In this document: positions 25,484-34,039 of the stretch, in pieces | Numbering within the stretch: position 1 is the stretch's first letter | Layout of the letters: every line of letters begins with the position of its first letter | Source: Nonomuraea typhae | Lineage (GTDB): Bacteria > Actinomycetota > Actinomycetes > Streptosporangiales > Streptosporangiaceae | Length of the DNA: 64,000 nucleotides | Reading direction: 5' to 3' | Assembly (NCBI RefSeq): GCF_009760925.1 | Contig: NZ_VRLV01000009.1 | Coordinates: 1-64,000, forward strand | Notes under the pieces: model-generated | What the model saw: the letters and a program-made list of their open reading frames with translations, nothing else | The model's database searches: none | Told to the model about the DNA's origin: nothing | Translations under genes and position numbers: made by a program

Positions 25484-26133
25484 GCCTGGTTCCGGATCTT
25501 GAGGAAGTGCAGGACGGCCAGCACCCGGCGGTGGTCGCCTTCGGCGGGGGTCAGGTCGAGCTTGGTGAAGATGTTGCCGATGTGCTTGCCGACGGCCCCC
25601 TCGCTGAGCACCAGCTCCTGGCCGATGCCGGCGTTGGAGCGGCCTTCCGCCATCAGCTTCAGCACTTCCTGCTCGCGCGGGGTCAACCGTTCCAGGGGAT
25701 CGTTGTAGCCGCGCAGCAGGAGCTGGGAGACGACCTCGGGATCCAGGACCGTGCCACCGGCCGCCACCCGGCGCAGCGCGTCGATGAAGTCGGTCACGTC
25801 CGCGATCCGGTCCTTCAGCAGATAGCCGACGCTGCCCGCGGCCGAGGACAGGAGCTGGGCGGCGTAGCGTTCCTCGACGTACTGCGAGAGCACCAGCACG
25901 GCCAGCTCCGGCTGCTGGCGGCGCAGCACCAGCGCGGCCCGCAGGCCCTCGTCGGTGTGCGTGGGCGGCATCCGGACGTCGGTCACCACGAGGTCGGGGC
26001 GGTGTTCCTCGGCGGCCCTCAGCAGCCCCTCGGCCTCGCCGGCGGTGGCGACCACCCGCATGCCGGAGGCTTCGAGCAGCCGGATGAGCCCCTCCCTCAG
26101 CAGGACGGAGTCCTCGGCCAGCACTACTCGCAC
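25480..26133 (-). CDS. NarL/FixJ family response regulator
   Basis: A 217-residue regulator: receiver domain (about 1-120) with the acidic pair in LAEDS and phosphoacceptor Asp in LVVTDVRMPP, then a LuxR-type HTH (about 150-205, LTPREQEVLKLMAEGRSNAGIGQELVLSEG). It overlaps the kinase gene by 10 bp and is its evident partner. Confidence 0.94.
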   Translation of the reverse strand: MRVVLAEDSVLLREGLIRLLEASGMRVVATAGEAEGLLRAAEEHRPDLVVTDVRMPPTHTDEGLRAALVLRRQQPELAVLVLSQYVEERYAAQLLSSAAGSVGYLLKDRIADVTDFIDALRRVAAGGTVLDPEVVSQLLLRGYNDPLERLTPREQEVLKLMAEGRSNAGIGQELVLSEGAVGKHIGNIFTKLDLTPAEGDHRRVLAVLHFLKIRNQA

Positions 26134-27284
26134 GGTAGCTCCACATCGATCATCGTAGGCCCGCCGAGCGGACTTTCAAGGTTGAGCGTCCCATCGACGG
26201 AGCGGACGCGCTGGGCCAGGCCGCGCAGCCCGGTGCCGCCCTGCATGCTGGCGCCGCCCTTGCCGTCGTCCACCACGGTGAGCAGCAGGCGGCCGTCGCG
26301 CCGCCGTACCTTGATCTCAGCACTGCGCGCGTGGGCGTGCTTGGCGATGTTGGTCAGCGCTTCCGAGACCACGAAGAAGGCGACGGCCTCGACCGTGGGG
26401 GAGACCCGCTGGGAGATGTCCACCTTGAGCCGGACGGGGACCGGCGAGCGGGCGGCCACGCCGGACAGCGCGGCGTCCAGGCCCTGGTCGTTGAGGACGG
26501 CGGGGTGCAGGCCGCGCACGAAGTCGCGCAGCTCGCGCAGCGCCTGCTTGGCCTCCTCGTGCGCCTGCGCGATCGCCTCCTTGGCCGGCTCCGGCAGGTC
26601 GGTGAGCGTGGCGCGGGCCAGGCCGAGGTTCATGGCGAGCGAGACCAGCCGCTGCTGGGCCCCGTCGTGCAGGTCGCGCTCGATCCGGCGGCGTTCTGCG
26701 TCGGCGGCGTCGATCACCCCGGCCCGGCTTTCCGTGAGGGTCTCGATGCGCTCGCCGAGCTCGGCGAGGCTGGGGCCGATCAGTCCGCGCGCGATCGAGA
26801 TCTCCAGCGCGGCCATGGCCCTGGCGGCGAACGGCGCCAGCATGAAGAACGCCAGCCCGGCCAGCGTAACGATCATCGACACGAGCGGTTCGCGCAGGTC
26901 GATGGGGAACACGCCGGGCGGCGGCTGCAGCACCGGGTGCAGGAACGCGGTCAGTCCCACCACGCCGCCGCCCCACAACCCGAAGACCAGCGTCACCGCG
27001 AACGCGCTGAGCACCGGCGCGAGAAGGTGAAAGCCGATCTGCCGCCACAACCGATGGTCGCGCCAGGTGGCGCTGCGCGGCACGGGAGGCAGCGTGAAGC
27101 CCGCGAAGGCCCGCAGCCGCGAGCGCTGCACCGCGGTGAGCCGGCGCACGTTACGGCGCAGCAGCGGCGGCAGCACGGCCATGGCCAGCGTCAGGCACGC
27201 CAGGACCGCGGCGACCGGCACGCCGGAGGCGACATGCGCCGTGTCCAGCCAGGTGCGGGCCGACCACGGGCGGGGGACCTTCAT
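26124..27284 (-). CDS. Membrane sensor histidine kinase, NarL-partner type
   Basis: The 386-residue kinase has about four hydrophobic segments in residues 20-160, a HisKA_3 phosphoacceptor box (ERDLHDGAQQRL, His about 206) and a C-terminal HATPase with NIAKHAHA and DDGKGG. It has only short external loops, as in intramembrane-sensing kinases, which fits an envelope-stress role together with the DUF4097 protein. The signal is unknown. Confidence 0.93.
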   Translation of the reverse strand: MKVPRPWSARTWLDTAHVASGVPVAAVLACLTLAMAVLPPLLRRNVRRLTAVQRSRLRAFAGFTLPPVPRSATWRDHRLWRQIGFHLLAPVLSAFAVTLVFGLWGGGVVGLTAFLHPVLQPPPGVFPIDLREPLVSMIVTLAGLAFFMLAPFAARAMAALEISIARGLIGPSLAELGERIETLTESRAGVIDAADAERRRIERDLHDGAQQRLVSLAMNLGLARATLTDLPEPAKEAIAQAHEEAKQALRELRDFVRGLHPAVLNDQGLDAALSGVAARSPVPVRLKVDISQRVSPTVEAVAFFVVSEALTNIAKHAHARSAEIKVRRRDGRLLLTVVDDGKGGASMQGGTGLRGLAQRVRSVDGTLNLESPLGGPTMIDVELPCE

Positions 27285-27423
27285 GACCTCAAACCTACGG
27301 ACTGCTCACAGGTGCTCGACAGGGGCCTGCTGGGCGGAGTCAGGGTGGAGTTAACCCCACCCCCGCCACCGCGAACAACCTGGGCAGGCTCGGCATCTCA
27401 TCTTGCGAGGGAGGCGATGCGGG

Positions 27424-28011
27424 ATGAACGTGACGGCGATGGTTGTGGCGGCCCTGGCGGCGAGTGTGCTGCCCGAGGGGTTCCTGCAGATGGAGGAGGC
27501 GGCCAGGGGGCCGCACAAGAGCTACGAGCAGTGGGCGATCAGCGAGAAGCGCACCACCGGCCTGCTGCTCGACCCGTGCGAGCACCGGTACTGGTCGGGC
27601 CGGAAGGCCCTCGACCGGGGCCGGATCGCGGCGCGCACCATCGTCAAGACCGTCGAGGTGGAGATGCAGGGCGAGCAGGTCGCCCTCTACCGGGACGAAA
27701 AGGCCGCCCGGGCGGTCATGAAGCGCTTCCGCGCCGACCTCCGGCGCTGCGCCGACCGGGGCACGGGCCCCTCGCGGGTGACCTACGCCAGCCGTCCGCT
27801 CAAGGTCGGCGACGAGGGCATCAGGGCCGGCCAGGGCGGCTTCGAGAGCGCGGTGCGCTTCGTGGCCGTGCGCAAGGGGGCGGCCGTCATGATCTACATG
27901 GAGACCGGCGCCGCCGGTCGCCGCCTGCCGGTCAAGGACTTCCGCCCGCTGGTCGAGCGGGCCAGGACGATGGCCGCCCAGGTGTGCCGGCTCCCCGAGG
28001 CCCGCTGCTAG
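27424..28011 (+). CDS. Secreted protein of unknown function
   Basis: The 195-residue product starts with a short hydrophobic signal (MNVTAMVVAALAASVLPEGF). The mature part contains Cys residues in LLLDPCEHRYW, LRRCADRG and VCRLPEARC and ends KDFRPLVERARTMAAQ. It resembles the extracellular sensor-like proteins (PknH C-terminal type) found in actinobacteria, but I do not assign a family. Its stop overlaps that of bioD in CTAG. Confidence 0.7.
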   Translation: MNVTAMVVAALAASVLPEGFLQMEEAARGPHKSYEQWAISEKRTTGLLLDPCEHRYWSGRKALDRGRIAARTIVKTVEVEMQGEQVALYRDEKAARAVMKRFRADLRRCADRGTGPSRVTYASRPLKVGDEGIRAGQGGFESAVRFVAVRKGAAVMIYMETGAAGRRLPVKDFRPLVERARTMAAQVCRLPEARC

Positions 28012-28727
28012 CCGGCACGCAGTTCGAACGTCTCCCGGAAGCGCGCCGGGTCGAACCCGCCGCCCAGCGTGGGACCCAGCCCGGCGTGCGCCAGATCGGC
28101 GAAGCCCGGGCGGGCGGCGGCGTTCTCCGGCAGCACTCCGGCCAGGGGGCGCGCGGCGAGCATCTCCAGGTCGGCGACGTTCATGCGCTCTGCCTGCCCA
28201 GGCTCGTCCGGCCACGACCCGATCACCAGCCCGGCCAGGTCCAGCCCGCGATGGGCGAGGGCCTCCAGCGTCAGCGCGGTGTGGTTGAGCGTGCCGAGCC
28301 CGGCCCTGGCGACCACCAGCACCTGCGCGGTCAGCAGCCTGGCCAGGTCGGCCAGCGTCGTGCCGTCCTCGTCGAAGCGCACCAGCAGCCCGCCGGCGCC
28401 CTCGACCAGCACGAGCTGATGGGAGCCCGCCAGCTCGCCGATCCGGGCCGCGGCTTCGGCCAGCGACACCGGGGGCCGCCCCGAGGCGCGGGCGGCGGCG
28501 GCCGGCGAGAGCGGGTCGGGGTAGCGGGCGAACTCGAAGGTGTTGGTGACCCCCGACAGCCGGATGACCTCGTCCAGGTCGCCGGCCTCGCCGGGCCGTA
28601 CGCCGGTCTGCGCGGGCTTCACCACGGCCACGGCGGCCCCGCGCCGCCTGGCGAGGGCGGCGACCGCCGCGGTCACGACGGTCTTGCCCACTCCGGTGTC
28701 GGTCCCGGTCACCACCACGACGCTCAT
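28008..28727 (-). CDS. bioD: Dethiobiotin synthetase
   Basis: BioD closes the ureido ring of dethiobiotin with CO2 and ATP. The P-loop VTGTDTGVGKTVVTAA is N-terminal, with KPAQTG and the family motif VEGAGGLLVR. ATG 28727 begins the Rossmann strand; the frame upstream belongs to the preceding gene. It overlaps the regulator gene by ATGA. Only bioF and bioD are here; bioA and bioB must be elsewhere. Confidence 0.95.
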   Translation of the reverse strand: MSVVVVTGTDTGVGKTVVTAAVAALARRRGAAVAVVKPAQTGVRPGEAGDLDEVIRLSGVTNTFEFARYPDPLSPAAAARASGRPPVSLAEAAARIGELAGSHQLVLVEGAGGLLVRFDEDGTTLADLARLLTAQVLVVARAGLGTLNHTALTLEALAHRGLDLAGLVIGSWPDEPGQAERMNVADLEMLAARPLAGVLPENAAARPGFADLAHAGLGPTLGGGFDPARFRETFELRAG

Positions 28728-29443
28728 GGGCGGCGGAGCCTGGTGACGAACTTGTACCTGTCGCCCCGGTACAGCGACTGCGCCCACTCGACCGGGTTGC
28801 CGTCGGCGTCGAAGGCGTGCCGGGTGAGCAGCAGCATGGGCAGGCCGACGTCCACCCCGAGGGCCTTCGCGTCGTACGGCGTGGCCAGAACGGTTTCGAT
28901 GATCTCCTCGGCGTCCGTCAGGCGCACGTTGTAGGCGTTGTGCAGGGTCTCGTACAACGACGAGTGCACCTCCAGCTCACGCCGCAGCCTGGGGAAGCGG
29001 CGGGCCGACAGGTGCGTGGTGTCGATGGAGACCGGCTCGCCGTTGGCCAGGCGCAGGCGGTGGATGCGCAGCACCCGGCCGCCCGGGTTGATGGCCAGGC
29101 GGCGGGCGAGGGGCTCGTCGGCGGTGATGTAGCCGATCTCGAGGATCTTCGTGTCCGGTTCGAGACCGGCGGTGCGCAGGTCGCCGATGTAGGAGGTCAG
29201 CTGCAGCACCTGCGCCACCTTCGGCTGGGCCACGAACGTGCCCTTGCCCTGGATGCGCAGCAGCCTGCCTTCCACCACCAGCTCGGTGAGGGCCTGCCGT
29301 ACCGTCGTGCGGGAGGTCTCGAAGCGTACGGCCAGCGTCCGCTCGGGCGGCAGCGCGTGGCCCGCCGGCAGGCTCTTGGTCAGCTCCAGCAGGCTCCGTT
29401 TGACGTCGTAGTACTTGGGTACGCGAGGGGAGTCCTCAGTCAC
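28724..29443 (-). CDS. GntR/HutC family regulator, DasR-like
   Basis: The winged HTH (about 8-75, SRTTVRQALTELVVEGRLLRIQG) and the UTRA effector domain (about 90-235) closely follow the streptomycete GlcNAc regulator DasR as I recall it, including QLTSYIGDLRTAGLEP and the C-terminal YRGDRYKFVTRL. The position upstream of pdtaS/whiB1 also agrees with dasR (SCO5231) near wblE. It lies inside bioF-bioD with 4-bp overlaps on both sides, so it is co-expressed with biotin synthesis. Start GTG 29443. Confidence 0.88.
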   Translation of the reverse strand: MTEDSPRVPKYYDVKRSLLELTKSLPAGHALPPERTLAVRFETSRTTVRQALTELVVEGRLLRIQGKGTFVAQPKVAQVLQLTSYIGDLRTAGLEPDTKILEIGYITADEPLARRLAINPGGRVLRIHRLRLANGEPVSIDTTHLSARRFPRLRRELEVHSSLYETLHNAYNVRLTDAEEIIETVLATPYDAKALGVDVGLPMLLLTRHAFDADGNPVEWAQSLYRGDRYKFVTRLRRP

Positions 29444-30588
29444 GCTCTCACCTTCACTTCTGCCACGGCGGTGAGGGCGTGTCTGATCACCGCGAGATCA
29501 TCGGAACTCAGATTGGCCCGAGCGGTCAACCGCAGGCAAGAGCGTCCTTCCGGGACCGACGGCGGACGGAAGCAGCCGACGCGAACCCCGTGCTCCGCAC
29601 AGGTGGCGGCAGCCGCCAGCGCGACCTCGGGAGCTCCGAGCACGACCGGCACCACCGCTCCCGCCGGCTCACGGGTTTCCAGGCCGAGCTCGCGGACCAC
29701 GGCGGCCAGTTCGCTCGCCCGGGCGCGCGTGCGTACTGGCAGCTCAGGCTGACTGTGAAGGATATCCACCGCGGCGAGTGACGCGCCCACGCAGGCGGGA
29801 GCCAGGCCGGTGTCGAAGATGAACGACCGGCCCGTGTCGATCAGCGTCTCGATCACTTCCGGGGCTCCAAGCACTGCTCCGCCTTGGGATCCGAGTGATT
29901 TGGACAATGTGACGGTTCTCACAATGTGAGATTCCCGAAAAAGCCCGATTGAGTGCACCGCGCCGCGGCCATGTTCGCCCACGACCCCCAGCGCATGGGC
30001 CTCATCGACGACCAGCAGCGCCTCGTACCTGCGGGCCAGCTCCGCCAGCGCCGCGACGTCGGCAAGATCCCCGTCGACGGAGAAGACGGCGTCGGTGACG
30101 AGCAGCGCCCGCTCCTCGGTACGGCCGGCCAACGCCTTCTCCATCGCCTCCAGGTCCCCGCGCGGCGCCACCACCACCCGCCCCCGTGCCAGCCTGCAGG
30201 CGTCCACGATGGACGCGTGGTTGCCCGCGTCGGACACCACCAGCCCGCCCCTGCCCAGGGCCGCGACCGCCCCCAGATTGGCCAGATACCCGGACGAGAA
30301 CACCAGCGCCCCCTCGGCCCCGCACAGCTCCGCCAGCGCGCTCTCCAGCGCCTCGTGCAGCCGCGTGGACCCGGTGACCAGCCGCGACCCGGTGGACCCC
30401 GTCCCCCACTCCCGGGCCGCCGCGACGGCCGCCTCGACCAGCCGGGGATCTCTGGCCAGGCCCAGATAGTCGTTGGAGGCCAGGTCGAGCAGGCCGTCGT
30501 CGTCGGGGGTACGGGGGCGCAAGGTACGCCTCAGCCCCGCGGCCGCACGTTCTCCGGCGGCCCTGCGCAGTCCTGCCAGCGGATCCAT
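29440..30588 (-). CDS. bioF: 8-amino-7-oxononanoate synthase
   Basis: This PLP-dependent alpha-oxoamine synthase condenses pimeloyl-CoA/ACP with alanine. Visible: the substrate segment NDYLGLARDPR, SGYLANLGAV, VVDEAHALGVVGEHGRG and the PLP Lys in TLSKSLGSQGG. ATG 30588 (MDPLAGLRR) fits the family length of about 380. It is the first gene of bioF-dasR-like-bioD. Confidence 0.94.
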   Translation of the reverse strand: MDPLAGLRRAAGERAAAGLRRTLRPRTPDDDGLLDLASNDYLGLARDPRLVEAAVAAAREWGTGSTGSRLVTGSTRLHEALESALAELCGAEGALVFSSGYLANLGAVAALGRGGLVVSDAGNHASIVDACRLARGRVVVAPRGDLEAMEKALAGRTEERALLVTDAVFSVDGDLADVAALAELARRYEALLVVDEAHALGVVGEHGRGAVHSIGLFRESHIVRTVTLSKSLGSQGGAVLGAPEVIETLIDTGRSFIFDTGLAPACVGASLAAVDILHSQPELPVRTRARASELAAVVRELGLETREPAGAVVPVVLGAPEVALAAAATCAEHGVRVGCFRPPSVPEGRSCLRLTARANLSSDDLAVIRHALTAVAEVKVRA

Positions 30589-30741
30589 GTGCGCATTTAA
30601 CCAGTCACCCCCCGGAAAGCCAGGCACTGGATCCCCACACAACTACCCGGTTGACCCTGAGGGCGTGGGCCGGCGCCCGGTCGGCCCGCGGAACCACGCG
30701 CCGGTTTGGTTGTTGCGGTGGAAACCACGCATGATGCACTC

Positions 30742-32223
30742 GTGCCGACTCTCAGCGACCTCGTCGTCCGCCATACCGCCCTTGACGAGGCAGATCTCGA
30801 CTGGCTGCACTCGCTGGTCTCCGACTGGCAGCTGCTGGCCGACCTCTCGTTCGCCGATCTCATCCTGTGGACGCCCCTGCTGGAAGGGCGGGGCTGGATC
30901 GCGATCGCCCAGATGCGCCCCACCACCGGCCCCACCGTCTACCACGACGACATCGTCGGCACCGTCGTCGGCCGCGGCGAGCGCCACCTGATCGACACCG
31001 CCTGGAACGAGCGCCGCATCTGCCGGGAAGGGGACCCGGACTGGTCCACGGGCGTCCCGGTGCGCGAGGAGACGATCCCCGTGCGCAGGCCCCTGCCGGA
31101 CGGGACGGGCCGGTTCATCGGCGTCATCCAGCGTTCCACGAACCTGTCGTCGGCCCGCACCCCGTCGCGCCTGGAGCTCACCTACCTGCAGAGCGCCTCC
31201 GACCTGGCGCAGATGGTGGCGGAGGGGCGCTTTCCGTTCTCGGGGGAGGAGCCGATCCTGGTGCGTTCGCCGCGCGTGGGCGACGGGCTGCTGCGCCTGG
31301 ACCGGGCCGGCCGCGTCACCTATGCCTCGCCGAACGCGCTGTCGGCCTACCGCCGGCTCGGCCTGCACGCCGACCTCGTGGGCGCCGAGCTGGGCCGGGT
31401 GACGGCGCAGCTGTGCTACTCCGACGAGCCCATCAACGAAGACCTCATGATCGTGGCCAGCGGGCGCGCGGCCAAGGAGACCGAGGTGGAGTCGGGCGGC
31501 ACGATCGTGCAACTGCGGGCGATCCCGCTCATCGTGGGCGGCGGCCGCATCGGCGCGCTGGTCCTCATCCGCGACGTCACCGAGCTGCGCCGCCGCGAGC
31601 GCGAGCTGATGACCAAGGACGCGACGATCAGGGAGATCCACCACCGGGTCAAGAACAACCTGCAGACCGTCGCCGCCCTCCTCCGCCTGCAGGCCCGGCG
31701 CCTGCGGGTGCCCGAAGGCCGTGAGGCGCTGGAGGAGGCGGTGCGCCGCGTGGGCTCGATCGCCATCGTGCACGAGACGCTCTCGCACGCGCCCGAGGAG
31801 TTCGTGGACTTCGACGACATCGCCGACCGGGTGATCGCGATGGCGGGTGAGGTGTCGGCGCCGGAGGCGGCGGTCACCCCGCGCCGCGTGGGGGCGTTCG
31901 GGGTCCTGCCGTCGCTGATCGCGACGCCGCTGGCCATGGCGCTGACCGAGCTCCTGCAGAACGCCCTGCAACACGGCCGTCCCAAGCGCCTGCAGGTGGT
32001 GGTGGAGGCCGCGCAGGACCGGCTGAACGTCCTGGTCTGGGATGACGGCCGCGGGCTGCCCGGGGACTTCGACGTGGAGAACACCACCAGCCTGGGGCTG
32101 CAGATCGTCAGGACGCTGGTGGTGGGGGAGCTGTCGGGCAAACTGTCCATCGACCCGCGCGAGGGCGGCGGCACGGAGGTGTCGCTGTCGATCCCGCTCC
32201 CGGCCGGCGGGGAAAGACCCTGA
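30742..32223 (+). CDS. pdtaS: PdtaS-type cytosolic histidine kinase
   Basis: N-terminal GAF-like (about 10-160) and PAS-like (about 180-290) domains precede a HisKA_2 motif (EIHHRVKNNLQTVAALLRLQ) and a HATPase. This is the layout of M. tuberculosis PdtaS (Rv3220c), which lies beside whiB1 there as here; its partner PdtaR is an RNA-binding antiterminator. GTG 30742 starts the conserved PTLSDLVVRHTALDEADLDW; TTG 30706 is in frame upstream. The 3' end lies in a tandem repeat. Confidence 0.9.
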   Translation: MPTLSDLVVRHTALDEADLDWLHSLVSDWQLLADLSFADLILWTPLLEGRGWIAIAQMRPTTGPTVYHDDIVGTVVGRGERHLIDTAWNERRICREGDPDWSTGVPVREETIPVRRPLPDGTGRFIGVIQRSTNLSSARTPSRLELTYLQSASDLAQMVAEGRFPFSGEEPILVRSPRVGDGLLRLDRAGRVTYASPNALSAYRRLGLHADLVGAELGRVTAQLCYSDEPINEDLMIVASGRAAKETEVESGGTIVQLRAIPLIVGGGRIGALVLIRDVTELRRRERELMTKDATIREIHHRVKNNLQTVAALLRLQARRLRVPEGREALEEAVRRVGSIAIVHETLSHAPEEFVDFDDIADRVIAMAGEVSAPEAAVTPRRVGAFGVLPSLIATPLAMALTELLQNALQHGRPKRLQVVVEAAQDRLNVLVWDDGRGLPGDFDVENTTSLGLQIVRTLVVGELSGKLSIDPREGGGTEVSLSIPLPAGGERP

Positions 32224-32313
32224 AGACTCGGTGGAGGGGAAAGATCCGGAAAACTCGGTGGTGGAGGGGAAGATCCGGAAAACTCGGCGGAGGGGAAGGG
32301 CCCGGAAAACAAG
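32209..32313. repeat. Four imperfect 26-30 bp tandem repeats at the end of pdtaS
   Basis: Copies begin with GGGGAA at 32209, 32236, 32266 and 32292, each followed by a GAYCCGGAAAACTCGG-like core (the fourth is shorter). The first copy contains the pdtaS stop codon, so the array runs from the last codons into the intergenic region. No start codon or ribosome site makes it a separate gene. Confidence 0.85.
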
Positions 32314-32321
32314 GTTGCCGC

Positions 32322-32382
32322 CACGGCGCGCTCTTGGCCGCCCAAGGGGTCGGACCACTTGGGCGGCCAAGGATGCGCCGTG
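32322..32382. terminator. Large hairpin between convergent pdtaS and whiB1
   Basis: Nested perfect arms, TTGGCCGCCCAAG (32334-32346) with 32358-32370 and outer CACGGCGC (32322-32329) with 32375-32382, form a very stable stem with an 11-nt loop. It is symmetric, lacks a T-tract and sits between two convergent genes, so it probably ends transcription from both sides. Confidence 0.75.
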
Positions 32383-32483
32383 ACGGCGAGTACCACGTCC
32401 GACGTGAGAAGCGATCCCCACGATCGGCGCCCGCACATGGCGGCGGGTGGCGTCAGGCCGGCTACGCCGTAATGCAGGAGACG

Positions 32484-32732
32484 TCAGGCAGTTGCGCGGG
32501 CGCGGGCGCGGCGGCGCTTGAGGGCGCGGCGCTCGTCTTCGCTGAGTCCGCCCCAGACGCCGGCGTCCTGGCCGGATTCCAGCGCCCACTGCAGGCACCT
32601 CTCGACGGCCGAGCAGGAACGACAGACCTGCTTGGCCTCCTCGATCTGCATGAGAGCGGGGCCGGTGTTGCCGATCGGGAAGAACAGCTCGGGGTCCACG
32701 TCACGGCAGGCAGCTCGGTGGCGCCAGTCCAT
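32484..32732 (-). CDS. whiB1: WhiB family iron-sulfur regulator, WhiB1/WblE type
   Basis: The 82-residue protein has the four [4Fe-4S] cysteines (Cys9, Cys37, Cys40, Cys46), the WhiB turn GVWGG and a basic C-terminus ALKRRRARARA for DNA binding. It is nearly identical in pattern to WblE/WhiB1 (MDWRHRAACRDVDPELFFP). In mycobacteria this protein binds the sigma-A subunit and reacts with NO. Good AAGGAG site; a CRP-type palindrome is about 55 bp upstream. Confidence 0.96.
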   Translation of the reverse strand: MDWRHRAACRDVDPELFFPIGNTGPALMQIEEAKQVCRSCSAVERCLQWALESGQDAGVWGGLSEDERRALKRRRARARATA

Positions 32733-32786
32733 GCGTCACTCCTTAGTGGATGGAGCCGTAGGTTGACTCCGTGCGGCTACTACGTT

Positions 32787-32802
32787 TGTGAAGAGTTTCA
32801 CT
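32787..32802 (-). promoter_or_regulatory. CRP-type operator upstream of whiB1
   Basis: TGTGA-N6-TCACT matches the CRP consensus TGTGA-N6-TCACA in 9 of 10 positions. It lies in the whiB1 leader/promoter region about 55 bp before the start. Cyclic-AMP receptor control of whiB1 is established in M. tuberculosis, so the site is probably functional. The rest of the 277-bp region to the lipid kinase gene shows no gene. Confidence 0.65.
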
Positions 32803-33009
32803 AACTCGCGCGAACATAACCCGAATCCTGTGGACCCGGGGGTTTGCCCGCACGAACGACGGCGGACCTCTACGGGGTTGGTTAAAGGTCCTACGTTCCG
32901 ACGTCATTCATGAGCTTTTCAGCCACGCAGAGTACACGCAAGGGGGTTGGTGGGAAGTTTTGGCGGAGATGGATGTCGGATGCGTCACACAATGACCGAA
33001 TGTAACCAT

Positions 33010-33951
33010 CTAGACCAGAACTTGTAACGCGTTCGGTGTAGCCCGGAATGTGATGGATTCGCGCTCGCCCAGATAGTCCCCGTCGAGCTGAAAGGCCACG
33101 GGTCGCTCGGCCGTCAGCGTGAACTCGGCCTCGTCGTGCAGCTGGACCAGGTGCCGGCCGGTCGGAAGGGTGTCACGCTCCGTGAGGATCTGTCGGATGA
33201 CCGGCAGCAGGGTCGGCAGCCCGAGGCGCTGGAGGCCGAGCATGTCCAGGCCGGTCTCGAAGCTGGCCCACGGGGTCGGGATGATCGGGCGGGCGCCCAT
33301 GTAGGTCCAGGGCGAGGTGTTGGTGATGATCGCCAGGAAGATGCCCTCGGTGGTCGGCAGGCCGGGGCCGCTGAGCGTGATCGCCGGGGTGCGCTTGTCC
33401 GTGGCGATGTAGTGGCGCAGCGCGGTGTTCACGTAGCGGGCCGGAGTGGCCTTCCTGCCGGTGCCGCGCATGCCCTCGACGGCCCTGATCACCTCGGCGT
33501 CGTATCCCATGCCCGAGGTGAAGGTGAAATATCGGCTCTCGTCCTCCCAGAGGGCCTGCCCCAGGCCCACGCTCCGCCGGCGGCCCTCACGCAGCGCCTC
33601 CAGCACCGCGCCCGTGGCCTCGACCGGGTCGTTGGGCAGGCCGAGAGCCCGGGCGAAGACGTTCGCGCTGCCTCCGGGGATCACGATGAGCGCCGGGCGC
33701 TCCTCGGCGGTGGCGGCGCCCGTGCTGAGCAGGCCGTTGACCGCCTCGTTCACCGTGCCGTCGCCGCCGAGCACGGCGACCGCGTCGAACCCGCCGGCCG
33801 ACGCCTTCGCCGCCAGCGCGGCCGCGTGCCCGCGATAGCCGGTCTCCTCGACGGTCAGCTCGATCGCGGCGCCCAGGGCACGGATCAGGACGTCCCTGGT
33901 CCGTGGGTTCGTGGTGGTCGCCTTGGGGTTGACCAGCAACATCGCGCGCAT
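33010..33951 (-). CDS. Diacylglycerol/lipid kinase (DagK-like)
   Basis: A 313-residue member of the DAGK catalytic family, with LLVNPKATTTN at the N-terminus, the nucleotide loop VLGGDGTVNEAVNGLL and the second glycine motif IPGGSANVFARALGLPNDP. It phosphorylates diacylglycerol or a related lipid or sphingoid base using ATP. ATG 33951 begins the first strand; upstream codons in frame are not family-like. Confidence 0.9.
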   Translation of the reverse strand: MRAMLLVNPKATTTNPRTRDVLIRALGAAIELTVEETGYRGHAAALAAKASAGGFDAVAVLGGDGTVNEAVNGLLSTGAATAEERPALIVIPGGSANVFARALGLPNDPVEATGAVLEALREGRRRSVGLGQALWEDESRYFTFTSGMGYDAEVIRAVEGMRGTGRKATPARYVNTALRHYIATDKRTPAITLSGPGLPTTEGIFLAIITNTSPWTYMGARPIIPTPWASFETGLDMLGLQRLGLPTLLPVIRQILTERDTLPTGRHLVQLHDEAEFTLTAERPVAFQLDGDYLGERESITFRATPNALQVLV

Positions 33952-34039
33952 ACAGCCAGCGTAATAGCTGAGCGCTTTGTCCGACTTGGTGCGTTGGTTG
34001 CGCGCCGGGGCAGGGCGTCGCGGCGGTAGGGTGTGCCGC

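Noticed and set aside
33006..33020. Possible DasR-responsive element (tctagacca) near the lipid kinase stop
   Set aside because: Only one half-site resembles the dre consensus, and it covers the 3' end of a gene.
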